From Olsenella porci (GTDB lineage Bacteria; Actinomycetota; Coriobacteriia; Coriobacteriales; Atopobiaceae), in the NCBI RefSeq assembly GCF_009695875.1, contig NZ_VUNC01000004.1, positions 168,957 to 232,956 of the forward strand: a stretch of 64,000 bases of DNA, given 5' to 3'. Position numbers and translations under genes: made by a program. Under the pieces are notes generated by a model. It was not told the origin of the DNA, made no database searches, and saw only the letters and a program-made list of their open reading frames with translations. This document shows, piece by piece, positions 1-8,927 of this stretch. How positions within the stretch are numbered: the first letter of the stretch is position 1; each line of letters opens with the position of its first letter.

Positions 1-445
1 CAGAGAGCTCCTGCCCCAGCACCACCACGGGCACGCGCGTCTCGCCCAGCACCTTGCGGTGGGCGGGGGTGATGACCGTGGCGATGAGCACGATGCCGTC
101 CACGCGGTTGCGCTCCGCGAACAGCTTGAGGTACTCCACCTCTAGCCCCGTGTTATTGTCGGTGTTGGCCAGCAGCATCTGGTACTTGCTCTCGTTGAGC
201 ACCGACGTGAGGCCGGCTACCATGCGCGAGACGGACTGCGAGTTGATCTTGGGGATGACCACGCCCACCAGGTTGGTCTTCCCCGTGCGGAGCGTCTTGG
301 CCTGCTGCGAGGGAACGTAGCCCGTCTCGTCGATGACCTGCTTGATGAGCCGGCGCTTCTCCTCGGACACGTAGCCGTCGTTGAGGTAGCGCGAGACGGT
401 CGCCCGCGACACGCCCGCGAGACGCGCTATGCCGTTGATGTCCAT
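1..445 (-). CDS. LacI-family transcriptional regulator, N-terminal part (runs off the window)
   Basis: About 148 N-terminal residues are encoded; the rest lies beyond base 1. The protein begins MDINGIARLAGVSRATVSRY, the classic LacI/GalR helix-turn-helix plus hinge start. It then enters a periplasmic-binding-like domain (VGVVIPKINSQSVSRMVAGL). LacI regulators bind operator palindromes and release them on sugar or phosphosugar binding. The ATG at 445 is chosen because the HTH must start here and GGGGAGG lies just upstream. It follows a PTS IIA gene on the same strand by about 51 bases, which suggests a sugar-related role; the effector cannot be told. Confidence 0.93.
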   Translation of the reverse strand, partial: MDINGIARLAGVSRATVSRYLNDGYVSEEKRRLIKQVIDETGYVPSQQAKTLRTGKTNLVGVVIPKINSQSVSRMVAGLTSVLNESKYQMLLANTDNNTGLEVEYLKLFAERNRVDGIVLIATVITPAHRKVLGETRVPVVVLGQELS

Positions 446-496
446 GCTCCCCTCCCCTGGCAGCGTATGGGGTCGCGCACCAAGATGGCGGCGCGG

Positions 497-1015
497 CTAG
501 ATCACGCGCAGCAGCTCCTCGCCCTGCGCAACGGGGCCGAGGTGTCCCTCGACCTTTGAGGTGTCGTCCGTCGACATCACCACCACCATGACCGTGGCGG
601 GAACGCCGGCACCGCGGATGGCGTCGAGGTCGGTACGCATGAGCGGCTGGCCCCCACGGACCACCTGGCCCTCGTCGCAGAGCAGGTCAAACGGCGCACC
701 GCCGAGCCCCACCGAGTCGATGCCCACGTGGACGAGCACATCCAAGCCCGTCTTGGTGGTCATGCAGAGGGCGTGCTTTGCGCGGGCCACGACCGAGACC
801 GTGCCGTCCGCCGGCGAGCATACCACGCCTGAGCTGGGCTCCACGGCCGCGCCCTTGCCCAGCATCCCGCTCGAGAACACCGGGTCGTCCACGTCGCTCA
901 TGCGCATCGCCATGCCCGACACGGGCGAGAGGAGCACCTCGCCCGCCGGGCGAGGTCTGGAGCCGTCGGTCGCGGGGAGGTCCTCCCCCAAAGCGCTTTT
1001 GTCAGCAACCGCCAT
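497..1015 (-). CDS. PTS glucose-type EIIA (Crr-like) protein
   Basis: The 172-residue protein matches the EIIA(Glc) fold (PTS_EIIA_1). It has the typical first half (LLSPVSGMAMRMSDVDDPVF), then KHALCMTTKTGLDVLVHVGIDS with the conserved pair H81 and H96. H96 is the expected phospho-acceptor from HPr. A cytoplasmic phosphocarrier role for a glucose/beta-glucoside-type EIIBC partner is expected, but no IIBC is visible nearby. The ATG at 1015 has GAGAGG upstream; the longer open frame to 1192 is rejected because it adds a low-complexity Arg/Ser stretch. It precedes the LacI gene on the same strand, so co-transcription and carbon-source sensing are plausible. Confidence 0.92.
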   Translation of the reverse strand: MAVADKSALGEDLPATDGSRPRPAGEVLLSPVSGMAMRMSDVDDPVFSSGMLGKGAAVEPSSGVVCSPADGTVSVVARAKHALCMTTKTGLDVLVHVGIDSVGLGGAPFDLLCDEGQVVRGGQPLMRTDLDAIRGAGVPATVMVVVMSTDDTSKVEGHLGPVAQGEELLRVI

Positions 1016-1136
1016 GAGCAGGCACCTCTCGCCTAGAAACCAACAGAAACAGCCACAGGATAGCAGCGCGGAGGGACGCGGGGCGGCGGAACCGTCCCGC
1101 AAGCCCCGGAGGGTGGTCCCTCTCGCCTGCCGTCGC

Positions 1137-2948
1137 CTACAGCAGCGACGAGAGCTCGTCCACCAGCTCGGCGAACTGCGCCAGCGCGGCATCGACGGCC
1201 TGGCCGGACTCCATGTTCACCCCCGCCCCACGCAGGAGCTCGATGGGCGGCTTGGAGCAGCCGCCCGAGAGGAAGGCCAGGTAGTCGTCCACCGCGGGCT
1301 GGCCCTCGCCCAGGATGCGCTGCGAGAGCGCCACCGCGGCCGCAAAGCTCGTGGCATACACGTAAACGTAGTAGTCGTAGTAGAAGTGCGGGATGCGCGA
1401 CCACTCCAGCGCGATCTCGTCGTCCGACTCGATGGCGGGACCGTAGTAGGCGTCGCAGAGCTGCCGGTAGCGCTCGCTCAGGGCATCGGCGCCCATCCCC
1501 TCTCCCCTGGAGCACGCCTGGTTTGCGTCGCGCTCGAACTCGGCGAAGAGGGTCTGGCGGTACAGGGTGCCGCGAAACTGCTCGCAGAAGTGGTTGATGA
1601 TAAACGCGCGCTCGGCGGGGTCGTCCGCCTGCGAGAGCAGGTGGCGGGTGAGGAGGCACTCGTTGGTCGTGGACGCCACCTCGGCCACGAACATGGGGTA
1701 CTCCGCGTAGCGCGCCGGCTGGGAATGGTTGCTGAGCCAGGTCTGCATGGCGTGGCCCATCTCGTGACACAGCGTGAACACGTCGTCGAGCGTGCCCTGG
1801 AAGTTGAGAAGCACCAGGGGCTCCATGCCGTGGCCGTCCGCGGAGTAGGCTCCGCTCACCTTGCCCGGCGTCTCGTACACGTCGATCCAGCGCGACGCGA
1901 TGCCGTGCCTGACGGTGGCGAGGTAGTCGTCGCCCAGCGGGGCGAGCGCCCGGAGCATGAGGTCGCATGCCTCCTCAAAGGTGTAGCGGCGGTCGGGCGA
2001 CTGGACGATGGGCACGTACGCGTCCCAGTAGCGCAGGTGGTCCACCCCCAGCGCGCGCTTCCTGAGCGCCATATAGGAGTGCATGGCGGGCGCGTTGCGG
2101 CGGACCGACTGAATGAGGCTCTGGTACACGGCGACCGGGACCTCGGTGGGGACCAGGGACGCCTCGAGCGACGAGCTGTACCCGCGCGCACGGGAGAAGA
2201 ACGCGAGCTGCCGCATCTGGGCGGCGAGCAGGGCGGCACTGGTGTTGCGGACCTTGCCGTAGGTGCCATAGACGCTGTGGTAGGCGCTCTCGCGCAGCAC
2301 GCGGTCGCGGGACTGCTCCAGCGGGACGAAGCTGCCGTGCGTCACGGGATGCGCCTCTCCCCCGGCGTCCACTGCGTCGGGGAAGCGGAGGTCGGCGTCG
2401 TTGAGCATGGTGAAGGCGAGTCCCGGCTGCGCCGCCATCTCGCCCGCCTGGGCCAGGAGTGCCTCCTCGGACTCGCCCAGCACGTGCGGGGCGAGGGCAC
2501 GGATGCGGTCGAGCGCGCGACGGTAGAGCTCAAGACCGGGAGTCGAGCGGTACCAGCCCTCCAGGGTCTGGGCATCGAGGGCGCAGACGGCGGGCTCAAA
2601 CCACGCCGCGGCAGCCCCCACGCGCGAGAGGAGCGAGGTCACCTGGGCGTTGAGGTCCTGGCAGCGGCTCACGCGGGTGTCCTCGTCCGCGCGGCGGCCG
2701 GCGTAGTTCCACAGCCTCTGGAGGCGCAGGGTGGCGTCGTCGTCAAAGCGCAGGTAGGCCAGGAGCCCCTCGCCCGACGCCGTGGCGGACTCCCTCTTGG
2801 ATGCATACTCGTCGGGAATCGACTGGGCCTCCGCGAGGGCGCGCTCAAACTCGTCGTCGCTCGCGAAGAGCGACGAGAGGTCCCACCTGTACCGCTCCGG
2901 GACCTCTTCCCTGCTGGCGTATGCCCCCTGCCGGTCGTTCGAGCCCAT
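1137..2948 (-). CDS. pepF: Oligoendopeptidase F (M3B zinc metallopeptidase)
   Basis: The product is 603 residues, normal for PepF. The zinc motif HEMGHAMQ places ligands at H395 and H399 with catalytic E396. The N-terminal PepF domain begins PERYRWDLSSLFASDDEFER, and the C-terminal half carries the M3 helical domain. The enzyme cleaves peptides of roughly 7-17 residues in the cytoplasm and is part of peptide nutrition. The ATG at 2948 is chosen for the AAGGGG ribosome site and because homologous sequence begins right after it; the open frame upstream to 3164 is an extension into the divergent promoter region. It is divergent from the proline-iminopeptidase-like gene at 3142. Confidence 0.95.
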   Translation of the reverse strand: MGSNDRQGAYASREEVPERYRWDLSSLFASDDEFERALAEAQSIPDEYASKRESATASGEGLLAYLRFDDDATLRLQRLWNYAGRRADEDTRVSRCQDLNAQVTSLLSRVGAAAAWFEPAVCALDAQTLEGWYRSTPGLELYRRALDRIRALAPHVLGESEEALLAQAGEMAAQPGLAFTMLNDADLRFPDAVDAGGEAHPVTHGSFVPLEQSRDRVLRESAYHSVYGTYGKVRNTSAALLAAQMRQLAFFSRARGYSSSLEASLVPTEVPVAVYQSLIQSVRRNAPAMHSYMALRKRALGVDHLRYWDAYVPIVQSPDRRYTFEEACDLMLRALAPLGDDYLATVRHGIASRWIDVYETPGKVSGAYSADGHGMEPLVLLNFQGTLDDVFTLCHEMGHAMQTWLSNHSQPARYAEYPMFVAEVASTTNECLLTRHLLSQADDPAERAFIINHFCEQFRGTLYRQTLFAEFERDANQACSRGEGMGADALSERYRQLCDAYYGPAIESDDEIALEWSRIPHFYYDYYVYVYATSFAAAVALSQRILGEGQPAVDDYLAFLSGGCSKPPIELLRGAGVNMESGQAVDAALAQFAELVDELSSLL

Positions 2949-3141
2949 GCCATTCCCCTTTCGTGCCGCACGCGGCGGCGTCGGTTTTCCCTCCCGATTG
3001 TACGTGCCGCCCGGCCAGTCGCAAGCGCCGCGCCACGGGAGTGCCAGCGCGTCTCTCCCCCGGCCCTGCGGTATCGTGGTTGGGCCACACGAGACCCATG
3101 CGCGGCGGGATGCCAGAGAGCCGTCGCGGGGAGGGAGCAGC

Positions 3142-4050
3142 ATGCGCGTCACCGAGGGATACATGCCCTACCTGGGATACAGGACCTACTACCGCATCGT
3201 GGAACCGGATCACCCGATCGCGGGGCGCGCGCCTATCGTGCTGTTGCATGGGGGACCGGGCTCCACGCACAACTACCTGGAGACCCTTGACCCGCTCGCC
3301 GATCGCGACGGGCGCACGCTGGTAACCTACGACCAGATTGGCTGCGGGAGGTCGTGGGATGACTCCATGACCGACCACACCGAGCTCTGGGTCGCATCCA
3401 CGTGGGTGAACGAGCTGGCCGCACTCCGCGAGCACCTGGGCCTGGGCGAGGTACACCTGCTCGGACAGTCGTGGGGAGGCGCCACCTGCATCATCTACCT
3501 GTGCGACCACAAGCCCGCGGGCGTGAGGTCGGTCGTGCTCAGCAGCACGCTCGCCTCGTCCCGCCTGTGGGGCGAGGAGGGACATCGCAGGCTGCGCTAC
3601 CTGAGCGATGCGGAGCAGGACGCGTTCGCCACGGCCGAGCGGACGGGCGACTTCGACGATCCCGAGTTCCAGGCGGCGCTGGAGCGCTACATGGAGCTCT
3701 TCTGCTCCGGCCCCGTGACGGAGAACAGCCCCGAGTGCCTGCGCCGTCCCAAGCGCACGGGCCGGGAGTCGTACGTGCACGCGTGGGGCGACAACGAGCT
3801 GATGCCCTCGGGGACCCTGCGCGACTACGACTACTCCGACCGCCTGGGACAAATCACCTGTCCGGCCCTGGTGATCAACGGCACGCAGGACCTGTGCTCG
3901 CCGCTCATCGCCAAGCAGATGTATGACGCCATCCCCAACGCGCGGTGGGAGATCTTCCCCAACTGCCGCCACATGTGCTATGTGGACGACAACCCGCGCT
4001 ACCTGGCCCTTTTGCAGGAGTGGCTCGACGGCGTCGACGAGGTGCGATAG
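3142..4050 (+). CDS. Alpha/beta hydrolase, proline iminopeptidase family (S33)
   Basis: The 302-residue protein has the oxyanion segment HGGPGSTHNY, the nucleophile elbow GQSWGG with Ser110, and late Asp (NGTQD) and His (NCRHMC) positions expected for the triad. This pattern is typical of proline iminopeptidase and related amino-acid-amide hydrolases, which remove N-terminal proline from short peptides. It has no signal peptide, so it is cytoplasmic. GGGGAGGGAG precedes the ATG. It is divergent from pepF, and the two could act in sequence on imported oligopeptides. Substrate within the S33 family cannot be fixed from sequence alone. Confidence 0.9.
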   Translation: MRVTEGYMPYLGYRTYYRIVEPDHPIAGRAPIVLLHGGPGSTHNYLETLDPLADRDGRTLVTYDQIGCGRSWDDSMTDHTELWVASTWVNELAALREHLGLGEVHLLGQSWGGATCIIYLCDHKPAGVRSVVLSSTLASSRLWGEEGHRRLRYLSDAEQDAFATAERTGDFDDPEFQAALERYMELFCSGPVTENSPECLRRPKRTGRESYVHAWGDNELMPSGTLRDYDYSDRLGQITCPALVINGTQDLCSPLIAKQMYDAIPNARWEIFPNCRHMCYVDDNPRYLALLQEWLDGVDEVR

Positions 4051-4097
4051 CAGGGCGAGAGGGGCTGGGCGCCAGGACGCGTCGGCGTAAACCCCGG

Positions 4098-4140
4098 GCG
4101 CCCCGTCCCCACGCCGCGTGCCGTCATGGGGACGGGGCGC
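4098..4140. terminator. GC hairpin between convergent genes
   Basis: The inverted arms GCGCCCCGTCCCC and GGGGACGGGGCGC form a 13-bp stem between the convergent hydrolase and asrC genes. Neither side has a good T-tract, so it may be a weak bidirectional terminator or a 3'-end stabiliser. Confidence 0.55.
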
Positions 4141-4171
4141 GACCCGAGGGCGCGCCACCGAAAAGGGTGCC

Positions 4172-5161
4172 CTAACGCAAATCGTTGTCCCGGTCGTAGC
4201 GCCTTGAGTCCCAGTACACGCGGGTGGCGCGCTGGCACTTCTCCCCCAGCTCCACCCCCTCGAGCGCCCACTTGCAGAACTCGTCGAAGCCCACGCGGTC
4301 CACGATGTAGCCTATGTGCTCCTTGCCCTCGGGCGCGTTGGGGTCAATGTACTCGTCAATGAAGGCGTAGGTGTTCTTCACGATCTTCACGATGGAGTCC
4401 TCGTCCACCCAGCGCAGCCAGTCCTGGGCCAGGCGCGGGTTCTGCTTGCCCGTGCGGCCCATGATCTTGACGCGGAAGTAGTGCTCGCTGCTGCGCGTCC
4501 ACGCGCGCGTGGGGCAGTACACCACGCAGACGCCGCAGCCGATGCAGCGGTCCTCGTTGCGCACGACCTTGCCGTTCACCAGGCTGAGCGCGCTCACCGA
4601 CCTGCGCCTGCACCATTCGACGCACTGTCCGCAGCCGATGCAACGGGCGGGATCGTACTGGGGCTCGGTCATGCCGATGACGCCAAAGTCGTTGAGGGCC
4701 ACGTGCGCGCAGTCGTTGGAGCACCCGGTGAAGGCGACCTTCACGTGGCGGTCGTTGGGAAAGATCGCGCGGTCCATGCGCTGCGCGAAGGCGGTGGTGT
4801 CGTAGCAGCCGAAGGGGCACAGCCTCTTGCCGGGGCAGGCCACGACGTTGCGCGTGCCGCTGGCGAGGTAGCCGTGCTCGCTGTCACCCTGGTTGATCCC
4901 CGTGTCCTTGATGATCGAGCGCAGGAGCTCGTTGACCTTGGGCATGTCCTCCATGTGGATGCCCGGGATCTCGACCCCCTGCCGGTTGGTGAGGAAGATC
5001 TCGCCCCTCCCGTACTCCTCGGCGATCTCCACGATGCGCGCCATGCTCCTGGCGCTCACGAGCCCTCCGGGAACGCGCACGCGGCTTGCGGTCATGCCGC
5101 GCTCCTTGCTCACGCGGAAGGCGTTCTTCTTCATCGCCTTGACGTCGACGTCCTGTATCAC
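4172..5161 (-). CDS. asrC: Anaerobic sulfite reductase subunit C (siroheme subunit)
   Basis: This is the catalytic subunit of the NADH-dependent dissimilatory-type sulfite reductase AsrABC, which reduces sulfite to sulfide. The 329-residue protein carries the sirohaem/4Fe-4S cysteine set CPGKRLCPFGC and TGCSNDC. A ferredoxin-like insertion follows with two 4Fe-4S motifs, CIGCGQCVEWC and CIGCGVCVVYC. The start is the GTG at 5161 (VIQDVDVKAM), preceded by AGGAAGGAGG; the longer frame to 5221 overlaps asrB and is rejected. It lies 13 bases after asrB and ends the six-gene minus-strand run that begins with an iron/haem-type ABC importer. Confidence 0.95.
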   Translation of the reverse strand: MIQDVDVKAMKKNAFRVSKERGMTASRVRVPGGLVSARSMARIVEIAEEYGRGEIFLTNRQGVEIPGIHMEDMPKVNELLRSIIKDTGINQGDSEHGYLASGTRNVVACPGKRLCPFGCYDTTAFAQRMDRAIFPNDRHVKVAFTGCSNDCAHVALNDFGVIGMTEPQYDPARCIGCGQCVEWCRRRSVSALSLVNGKVVRNEDRCIGCGVCVVYCPTRAWTRSSEHYFRVKIMGRTGKQNPRLAQDWLRWVDEDSIVKIVKNTYAFIDEYIDPNAPEGKEHIGYIVDRVGFDEFCKWALEGVELGEKCQRATRVYWDSRRYDRDNDLR

Positions 5162-5174
5162 GGCGGCCTCCTTC

Positions 5175-5972
5175 CTAGTCCAGCAACTGCTTGCTCTGGG
5201 TGTAGTTGAAGACGGGCCCATCCAGGCACACGTACTTCTCGCCTATGCGGCAATGGCCGCACTTGCCCAGGCCGCAGCACATCTTGCGCTCCTGGCTCAC
5301 CCAGATGTTCTCCTCCGCCAGCCCGAGTTCGAGGAGCCCCTTCACGGAGAAGCGCATCATGGGCGGCGGGCCCACGACGACCGCCTGGGTGGTGGACGGG
5401 TCGCGCAGCGGCAGGTCTGGGATGAACTTGGTCACCAGGCCGACGTTGCCCTGGTATCCCTCGGGGGCGACGTCCACGGTGAGGATAAGGTCAAGTGCCT
5501 GGTCCCACCGTGCGAGGTCATCGCGGAACAGCATGTCGTCGGGGCTGCGGAAGCCCACGATCACGTGCTTGTCCCGCGGCGTCGCGCTCTCCGCGAGGGC
5601 GTTGACGACCCCGCGCACGGGGCTCACCCCCGTTCCACCGGCAACGACCACGCACTCGCCGTCCACGTAGCGGCTCACGTCGAAGCCGTTGCCGTACGGC
5701 CCGCGCAGGAGGAGCGACTGCCCCTCGTAGGCCTTGAACACCTCGTTGGTCACCACGCCCACCCGGCGGATGGTGAGGTCCACGGACTCCCCGGGAACGA
5801 TGCCGCTCACGCTGATGGGGGCCTCGCCGTACTTGGGAACCGACACCTCGAAGAACTGGCCCGGGCGCACCTCTCCCCCAAACGCCATGCGGAAGGTGAA
5901 CTCCTTCTGCGTGTGCTGGATCACCTGGAGCACCCTGGAGGGAAACGGCAGGTACGGGTTGCTGCTAGTCAT
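5175..5972 (-). CDS. asrB: Anaerobic sulfite reductase subunit B (FAD/NAD-binding, 2Fe-2S)
   Basis: The 265-residue flavin-dependent electron-transfer subunit takes electrons from NAD(P)H and passes them to AsrA/AsrC. It has a ferredoxin-reductase-type FAD barrel, the pyridine-nucleotide motif VVAGGTGVSPVRGVV, and a C-terminal 2Fe-2S cysteine cluster in CCGLGKCGHCRIGEKYVC, as in dihydroorotate dehydrogenase electron-transfer subunits. The ATG at 5972 overlaps the last 8 bases of asrA (ATGACTAG), so the two are translationally coupled. No signal peptide is present; the complex is cytoplasmic. Confidence 0.95.
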   Translation of the reverse strand: MTSSNPYLPFPSRVLQVIQHTQKEFTFRMAFGGEVRPGQFFEVSVPKYGEAPISVSGIVPGESVDLTIRRVGVVTNEVFKAYEGQSLLLRGPYGNGFDVSRYVDGECVVVAGGTGVSPVRGVVNALAESATPRDKHVIVGFRSPDDMLFRDDLARWDQALDLILTVDVAPEGYQGNVGLVTKFIPDLPLRDPSTTQAVVVGPPPMMRFSVKGLLELGLAEENIWVSQERKMCCGLGKCGHCRIGEKYVCLDGPVFNYTQSKQLLD

Positions 5973-7041
5973 CTGAGACCACGCTCCCCTCGTGCTGGGC
6001 ATCCCAGGCGCTGACGGCGTCCGTGACCTTGTTGACGCACGCCGCGAAGCTGATGTACTCGGGGCAGACGTCGTCGCAGCGCCCGCAGCCAACGCACATG
6101 TCGTAGCCAAAGCGCTGGCGGAAGTCGTAGACCTTGTGCAGCACCTTGAAGCGCATGCGCTCCCCGTTGCGCTTGCGGTAGCTCGCGCCGCCCGCGACCG
6201 TGGAGTAGCCGTCGATCATGCAGCTGGCCTGGACGCGGCGCCTCTCACCCACCCTGCCGTTCTCGGTGTAGAGCACGTCCTGCATGGTGAAGCAGGTGCA
6301 GGTGGGGCACACCAGCGTGCACCTTCCGCAGCCTATGCAGCGGCGGGTGTATTCGTCCCACAGGTCGCTGGTGCGCACCTCCATCGGCATGGACCCGGGA
6401 ACGCTCACGTGCACCTCGTTCTGGGAGACGTGCGCGGGCACGACCTCGCTGGCCCCCTTGGCGTGGCGCTCGAACAGCGGGCGCAGCGACTCTCCCTCGA
6501 CCGCGCAGACGTAGCCGTCGCCCCGGCGCTCGAGCGAGAACTCCCAGTTGTCGGGGGCCACGTTCGTGCCCATGTCGACGCAGAAGCAGTGCTCAAAGCC
6601 CTCGGGGCACCCGATGAGCGCAAAGTGCACGCGCTCGCGGACCCGGCGGTAGAAGCTGTCCTCGGGCCCGTTGTGCAGGTACATGTCGTCGAGGCGCCTG
6701 ACGCCGTGCAGGTCGCACGCGCGCATGAGGACGAAGACATCGCGGTCGTCGCCGCCCTGGCCGGAGCCGCCGGCGGGCCCGATGCCCCGCGCCTCTCTCA
6801 CCTGGTCCTCGGTGAAGTAGAACAGCGTCTGCGAGAGGGGCGTGAGCAGCTCCTTGAACGAGTAGTCGCTCTTGGCGTCGAGCTCTATCTGCGAGGCGTC
6901 GTCCACGAAGTCGTAGATCACCTGGTCGACGTCGGTGAACCGGCCCGCGCCGACCTTCCGCACCGGGGCAAAGACCAGGTAGTCGCGCGCAAGCTCGCGG
7001 ACCAGCCCGTCCAGCCCCTCCCCATCAAGCACGTATCCCAC
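5965..7041 (-). CDS. asrA: Anaerobic sulfite reductase subunit A (iron-sulfur)
   Basis: The 358-residue iron-sulfur subunit of AsrABC has two C-terminal ferredoxin-type clusters, CIGCGRCTLVCPTC and CVGCGRCDDVCPEY. The preceding domain resembles those of hydrogenase and sulfite reductase beta subunits. The start is taken as the GTG at 7041, with GAGAGGGGGA 5 bases upstream; a second in-frame GTG at 7032 is possible. It overlaps asrB by 8 bases. It begins 61 bases after the ATPase gene of the upstream ABC importer. A short GC hairpin at 7059-7075 in that gap lacks a T-run and may only attenuate or process the transcript. Confidence 0.94.
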   Translation of the reverse strand: MGYVLDGEGLDGLVRELARDYLVFAPVRKVGAGRFTDVDQVIYDFVDDASQIELDAKSDYSFKELLTPLSQTLFYFTEDQVREARGIGPAGGSGQGGDDRDVFVLMRACDLHGVRRLDDMYLHNGPEDSFYRRVRERVHFALIGCPEGFEHCFCVDMGTNVAPDNWEFSLERRGDGYVCAVEGESLRPLFERHAKGASEVVPAHVSQNEVHVSVPGSMPMEVRTSDLWDEYTRRCIGCGRCTLVCPTCTCFTMQDVLYTENGRVGERRRVQASCMIDGYSTVAGGASYRKRNGERMRFKVLHKVYDFRQRFGYDMCVGCGRCDDVCPEYISFAACVNKVTDAVSAWDAQHEGSVVSDD

Positions 7042-7102
7042 GCATCCCCCTCTCGTTCGCGCCCCGACGGGGCGCCCTTCCCTTTCCGTATCCCGCGCGC
7101 CA

Positions 7103-7864
7103 TCACGTGCGCGTGAGCGCATACCCCCACAGCAGCCCGGGGCCCTCCTGCCGCTCCACGCCAACGCCAAGCGCCTGGGGCACCCTCCCGCTCGCGGCAA
7201 CCTCCTCCGGGGTCCCCCGGGCGACCACGTCCCCCTCGGCCATGAGGCAGACCTGGTCGGAGGACGAGAATGCCGCCTCCACGTCGTGGGTCGCCACCAC
7301 CACCGCGAGCCCCTCCCCCGCGAGCCGGCGGAGAAGGTCGGCGAGCTCCCGGCACCTGAGGGCGTCCAGGTGGGCGGAGGGCTCGTCGAGCAGGAGCGTC
7401 CCGCTGTCCTGGGCGACGACCATGGCGATGTACGCCAGCTGAAGCTCGCCGCCGGACACGTCCGAGAGCCACCGGTCGCGAAGCTGCCACACTCCCGTGA
7501 GCCCCATGGCTCGGCGCACGAGGGCCCGGTCCCTCTCGCCCATGGTCCTGACAGCGCCGAGCGTTGCGTAGCGGCCATGGCTCACCAGGGTGCGCACGTC
7601 CATGTGGGGACATCCCGGGTCCTGCGGCAGGTATGCGAGCCTGCGAGCGCGTTCGCGGTGGCCGAGCCCACGGACCTCCCTCCCGTCGACGAGCGCGCTC
7701 CCCTCGTACGGGAGGATCCCCGCGAGGCACCTGAGCAGGGTGGACTTGCCGCAGCCGTTCTTGCCCACGAGGGCGCAGACCTGGCCGTCCGCCGCCTGGA
7801 GGGAGTCGACCCGCAGGGTGAACCCGCCGTCGCGCCTGAACGAGAGCCCGCTCACGGAGATCAC
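7103..7864 (-). CDS. ABC transporter ATPase, iron/haem/cobalamin (FecE/BtuD) type
   Basis: The 253-residue ATPase has Walker A GKNGCGKST, signature VSGGELQLAY and Walker B TLLLDEPSAHLD. The subfamily is that which partners FecCD/BtuC permeases importing Fe3+-siderophores, haem or cobalamin. Its ATG overlaps the last 4 bases of the permease gene, so expression is coupled. Walker A has Lys where Pro is more usual (GPNGCGKS), which is conservative. The substrate cannot be read from this subunit. Confidence 0.93.
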   Translation of the reverse strand: MISVSGLSFRRDGGFTLRVDSLQAADGQVCALVGKNGCGKSTLLRCLAGILPYEGSALVDGREVRGLGHRERARRLAYLPQDPGCPHMDVRTLVSHGRYATLGAVRTMGERDRALVRRAMGLTGVWQLRDRWLSDVSGGELQLAYIAMVVAQDSGTLLLDEPSAHLDALRCRELADLLRRLAGEGLAVVVATHDVEAAFSSSDQVCLMAEGDVVARGTPEEVAASGRVPQALGVGVERQEGPGLLWGYALTRT

Positions 7865-8925
7865 CGGGCATCACCCCCGCGTGCCGCGGCGACGGAGTGG
7901 GAGCGGCGGCCACGCCCCCTGCGCACGAGCAGCGAGATGAAGAACGGCGCGCCCAGGAGCGAGAGCACCAGGCCGACCGGCAGCTCGTACGGGAAGGCGA
8001 CCGTGCGCGCCACGAGGTCGCACGCGACCAGGAGAGAGGCGCCCCACACCGCGCACAGCGCGAGTCCGGGACGGGTGCCGGGACTCGCCCACATGCGCAC
8101 GAGGTTGGGGACGATCAGACCCACGAAGCCCAGGAGCCCGCAGACCGAGACCGCGGAGGCCGCGAGGACCGCCGCACACACGATCGCGGCGAGCCGGGAG
8201 GCACGAACGTTGAGCCCCAGGCCGTGCGCCGTCTCGTCGCCCAGGGCGAGAAGGTCGATGCCGCGGCCCAGGGCCACCGCCGCCGCGAGCGCCGCCGCCA
8301 TCGCGGGGACGCCGAGGGCAAGCCGCTGGAAGGTCTGACCGGAGAGGCCGCCCAGGGTGAAGGCAACCCGGTCCGCCACCGACTCGGGCCAGATGGTCAC
8401 GACGGCGTCGATGCCCGCGCCCATGAGGCTCGAGACCGCCACCCCGGCCAGCACCACGGTGCCGCGGCTGCTGCCGGCGCGACGCGAGACCAGGTACACC
8501 AGGAGCGTGGAGACGAGCGCGCCGACGAACGCCATGCCCTGCCGCACGACCGGGTGCCCCGGCACCAGCAGTGCGGCGACGAGCCAGAACAGCCCCGCCC
8601 CGGAGTTGACGCCCATCACGCCCGGGGAGGCAAGGTCGTTGTCGAGCGACGCCTGCAGCAGCAGGCCGGAGCAGGCGAGCGCCGCGCCGCAGCAGGCACC
8701 CGCGACCACGCGCGGGGCGCGCACGCCGAGCAGGACGAGGGACGCCGTGGCTCCGGCGTCACCTCCCAGGGCGAGTGTGCCGAGCGCGTTCAGCGAGTCG
8801 AGTGTGCCGAGCGCAGCGGTTCCCGTGACGAGGGAGGCGAGCGCGACGGCGACGAGCACCGTCACACCCAACGCGAGCGCCACACGGCACCGCGTGCCCG
8901 TCCTCTCTCCCCCGCCAGCGGACAT
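7861..8925 (-). CDS. FecCD/BtuC-family ABC permease
   Basis: The 354-residue, very hydrophobic protein starts MSAGGGERTGTRCRVALALG and has about ten predicted membrane segments. It contains the FecCD hallmark stretches (LLGVRAPRVVAGACCGAAL, LASPGVMGVNSGAGLFW and GLLGFVGLIVPNLVRMW). It forms the membrane channel for an iron-siderophore, haem or corrinoid importer. The ATG at 8925 lies 2 bases after the stop of the binding-protein gene, while an upstream extension of the frame would overlap that gene. It overlaps the ATPase gene by 4 bases. Confidence 0.94.
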   Translation of the reverse strand: MSAGGGERTGTRCRVALALGVTVLVAVALASLVTGTAALGTLDSLNALGTLALGGDAGATASLVLLGVRAPRVVAGACCGAALACSGLLLQASLDNDLASPGVMGVNSGAGLFWLVAALLVPGHPVVRQGMAFVGALVSTLLVYLVSRRAGSSRGTVVLAGVAVSSLMGAGIDAVVTIWPESVADRVAFTLGGLSGQTFQRLALGVPAMAAALAAAVALGRGIDLLALGDETAHGLGLNVRASRLAAIVCAAVLAASAVSVCGLLGFVGLIVPNLVRMWASPGTRPGLALCAVWGASLLVACDLVARTVAFPYELPVGLVLSLLGAPFFISLLVRRGRGRRSHSVAAARGGDAR

Positions 8926-8927
8926 GG

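Noticed and set aside
561..3290. A 909-codon plus-strand open frame spanning several genes
   Set aside because: It is antisense to the PTS IIA and pepF genes, with Arg/His/Val-rich translation typical of shadow frames in high-GC DNA.
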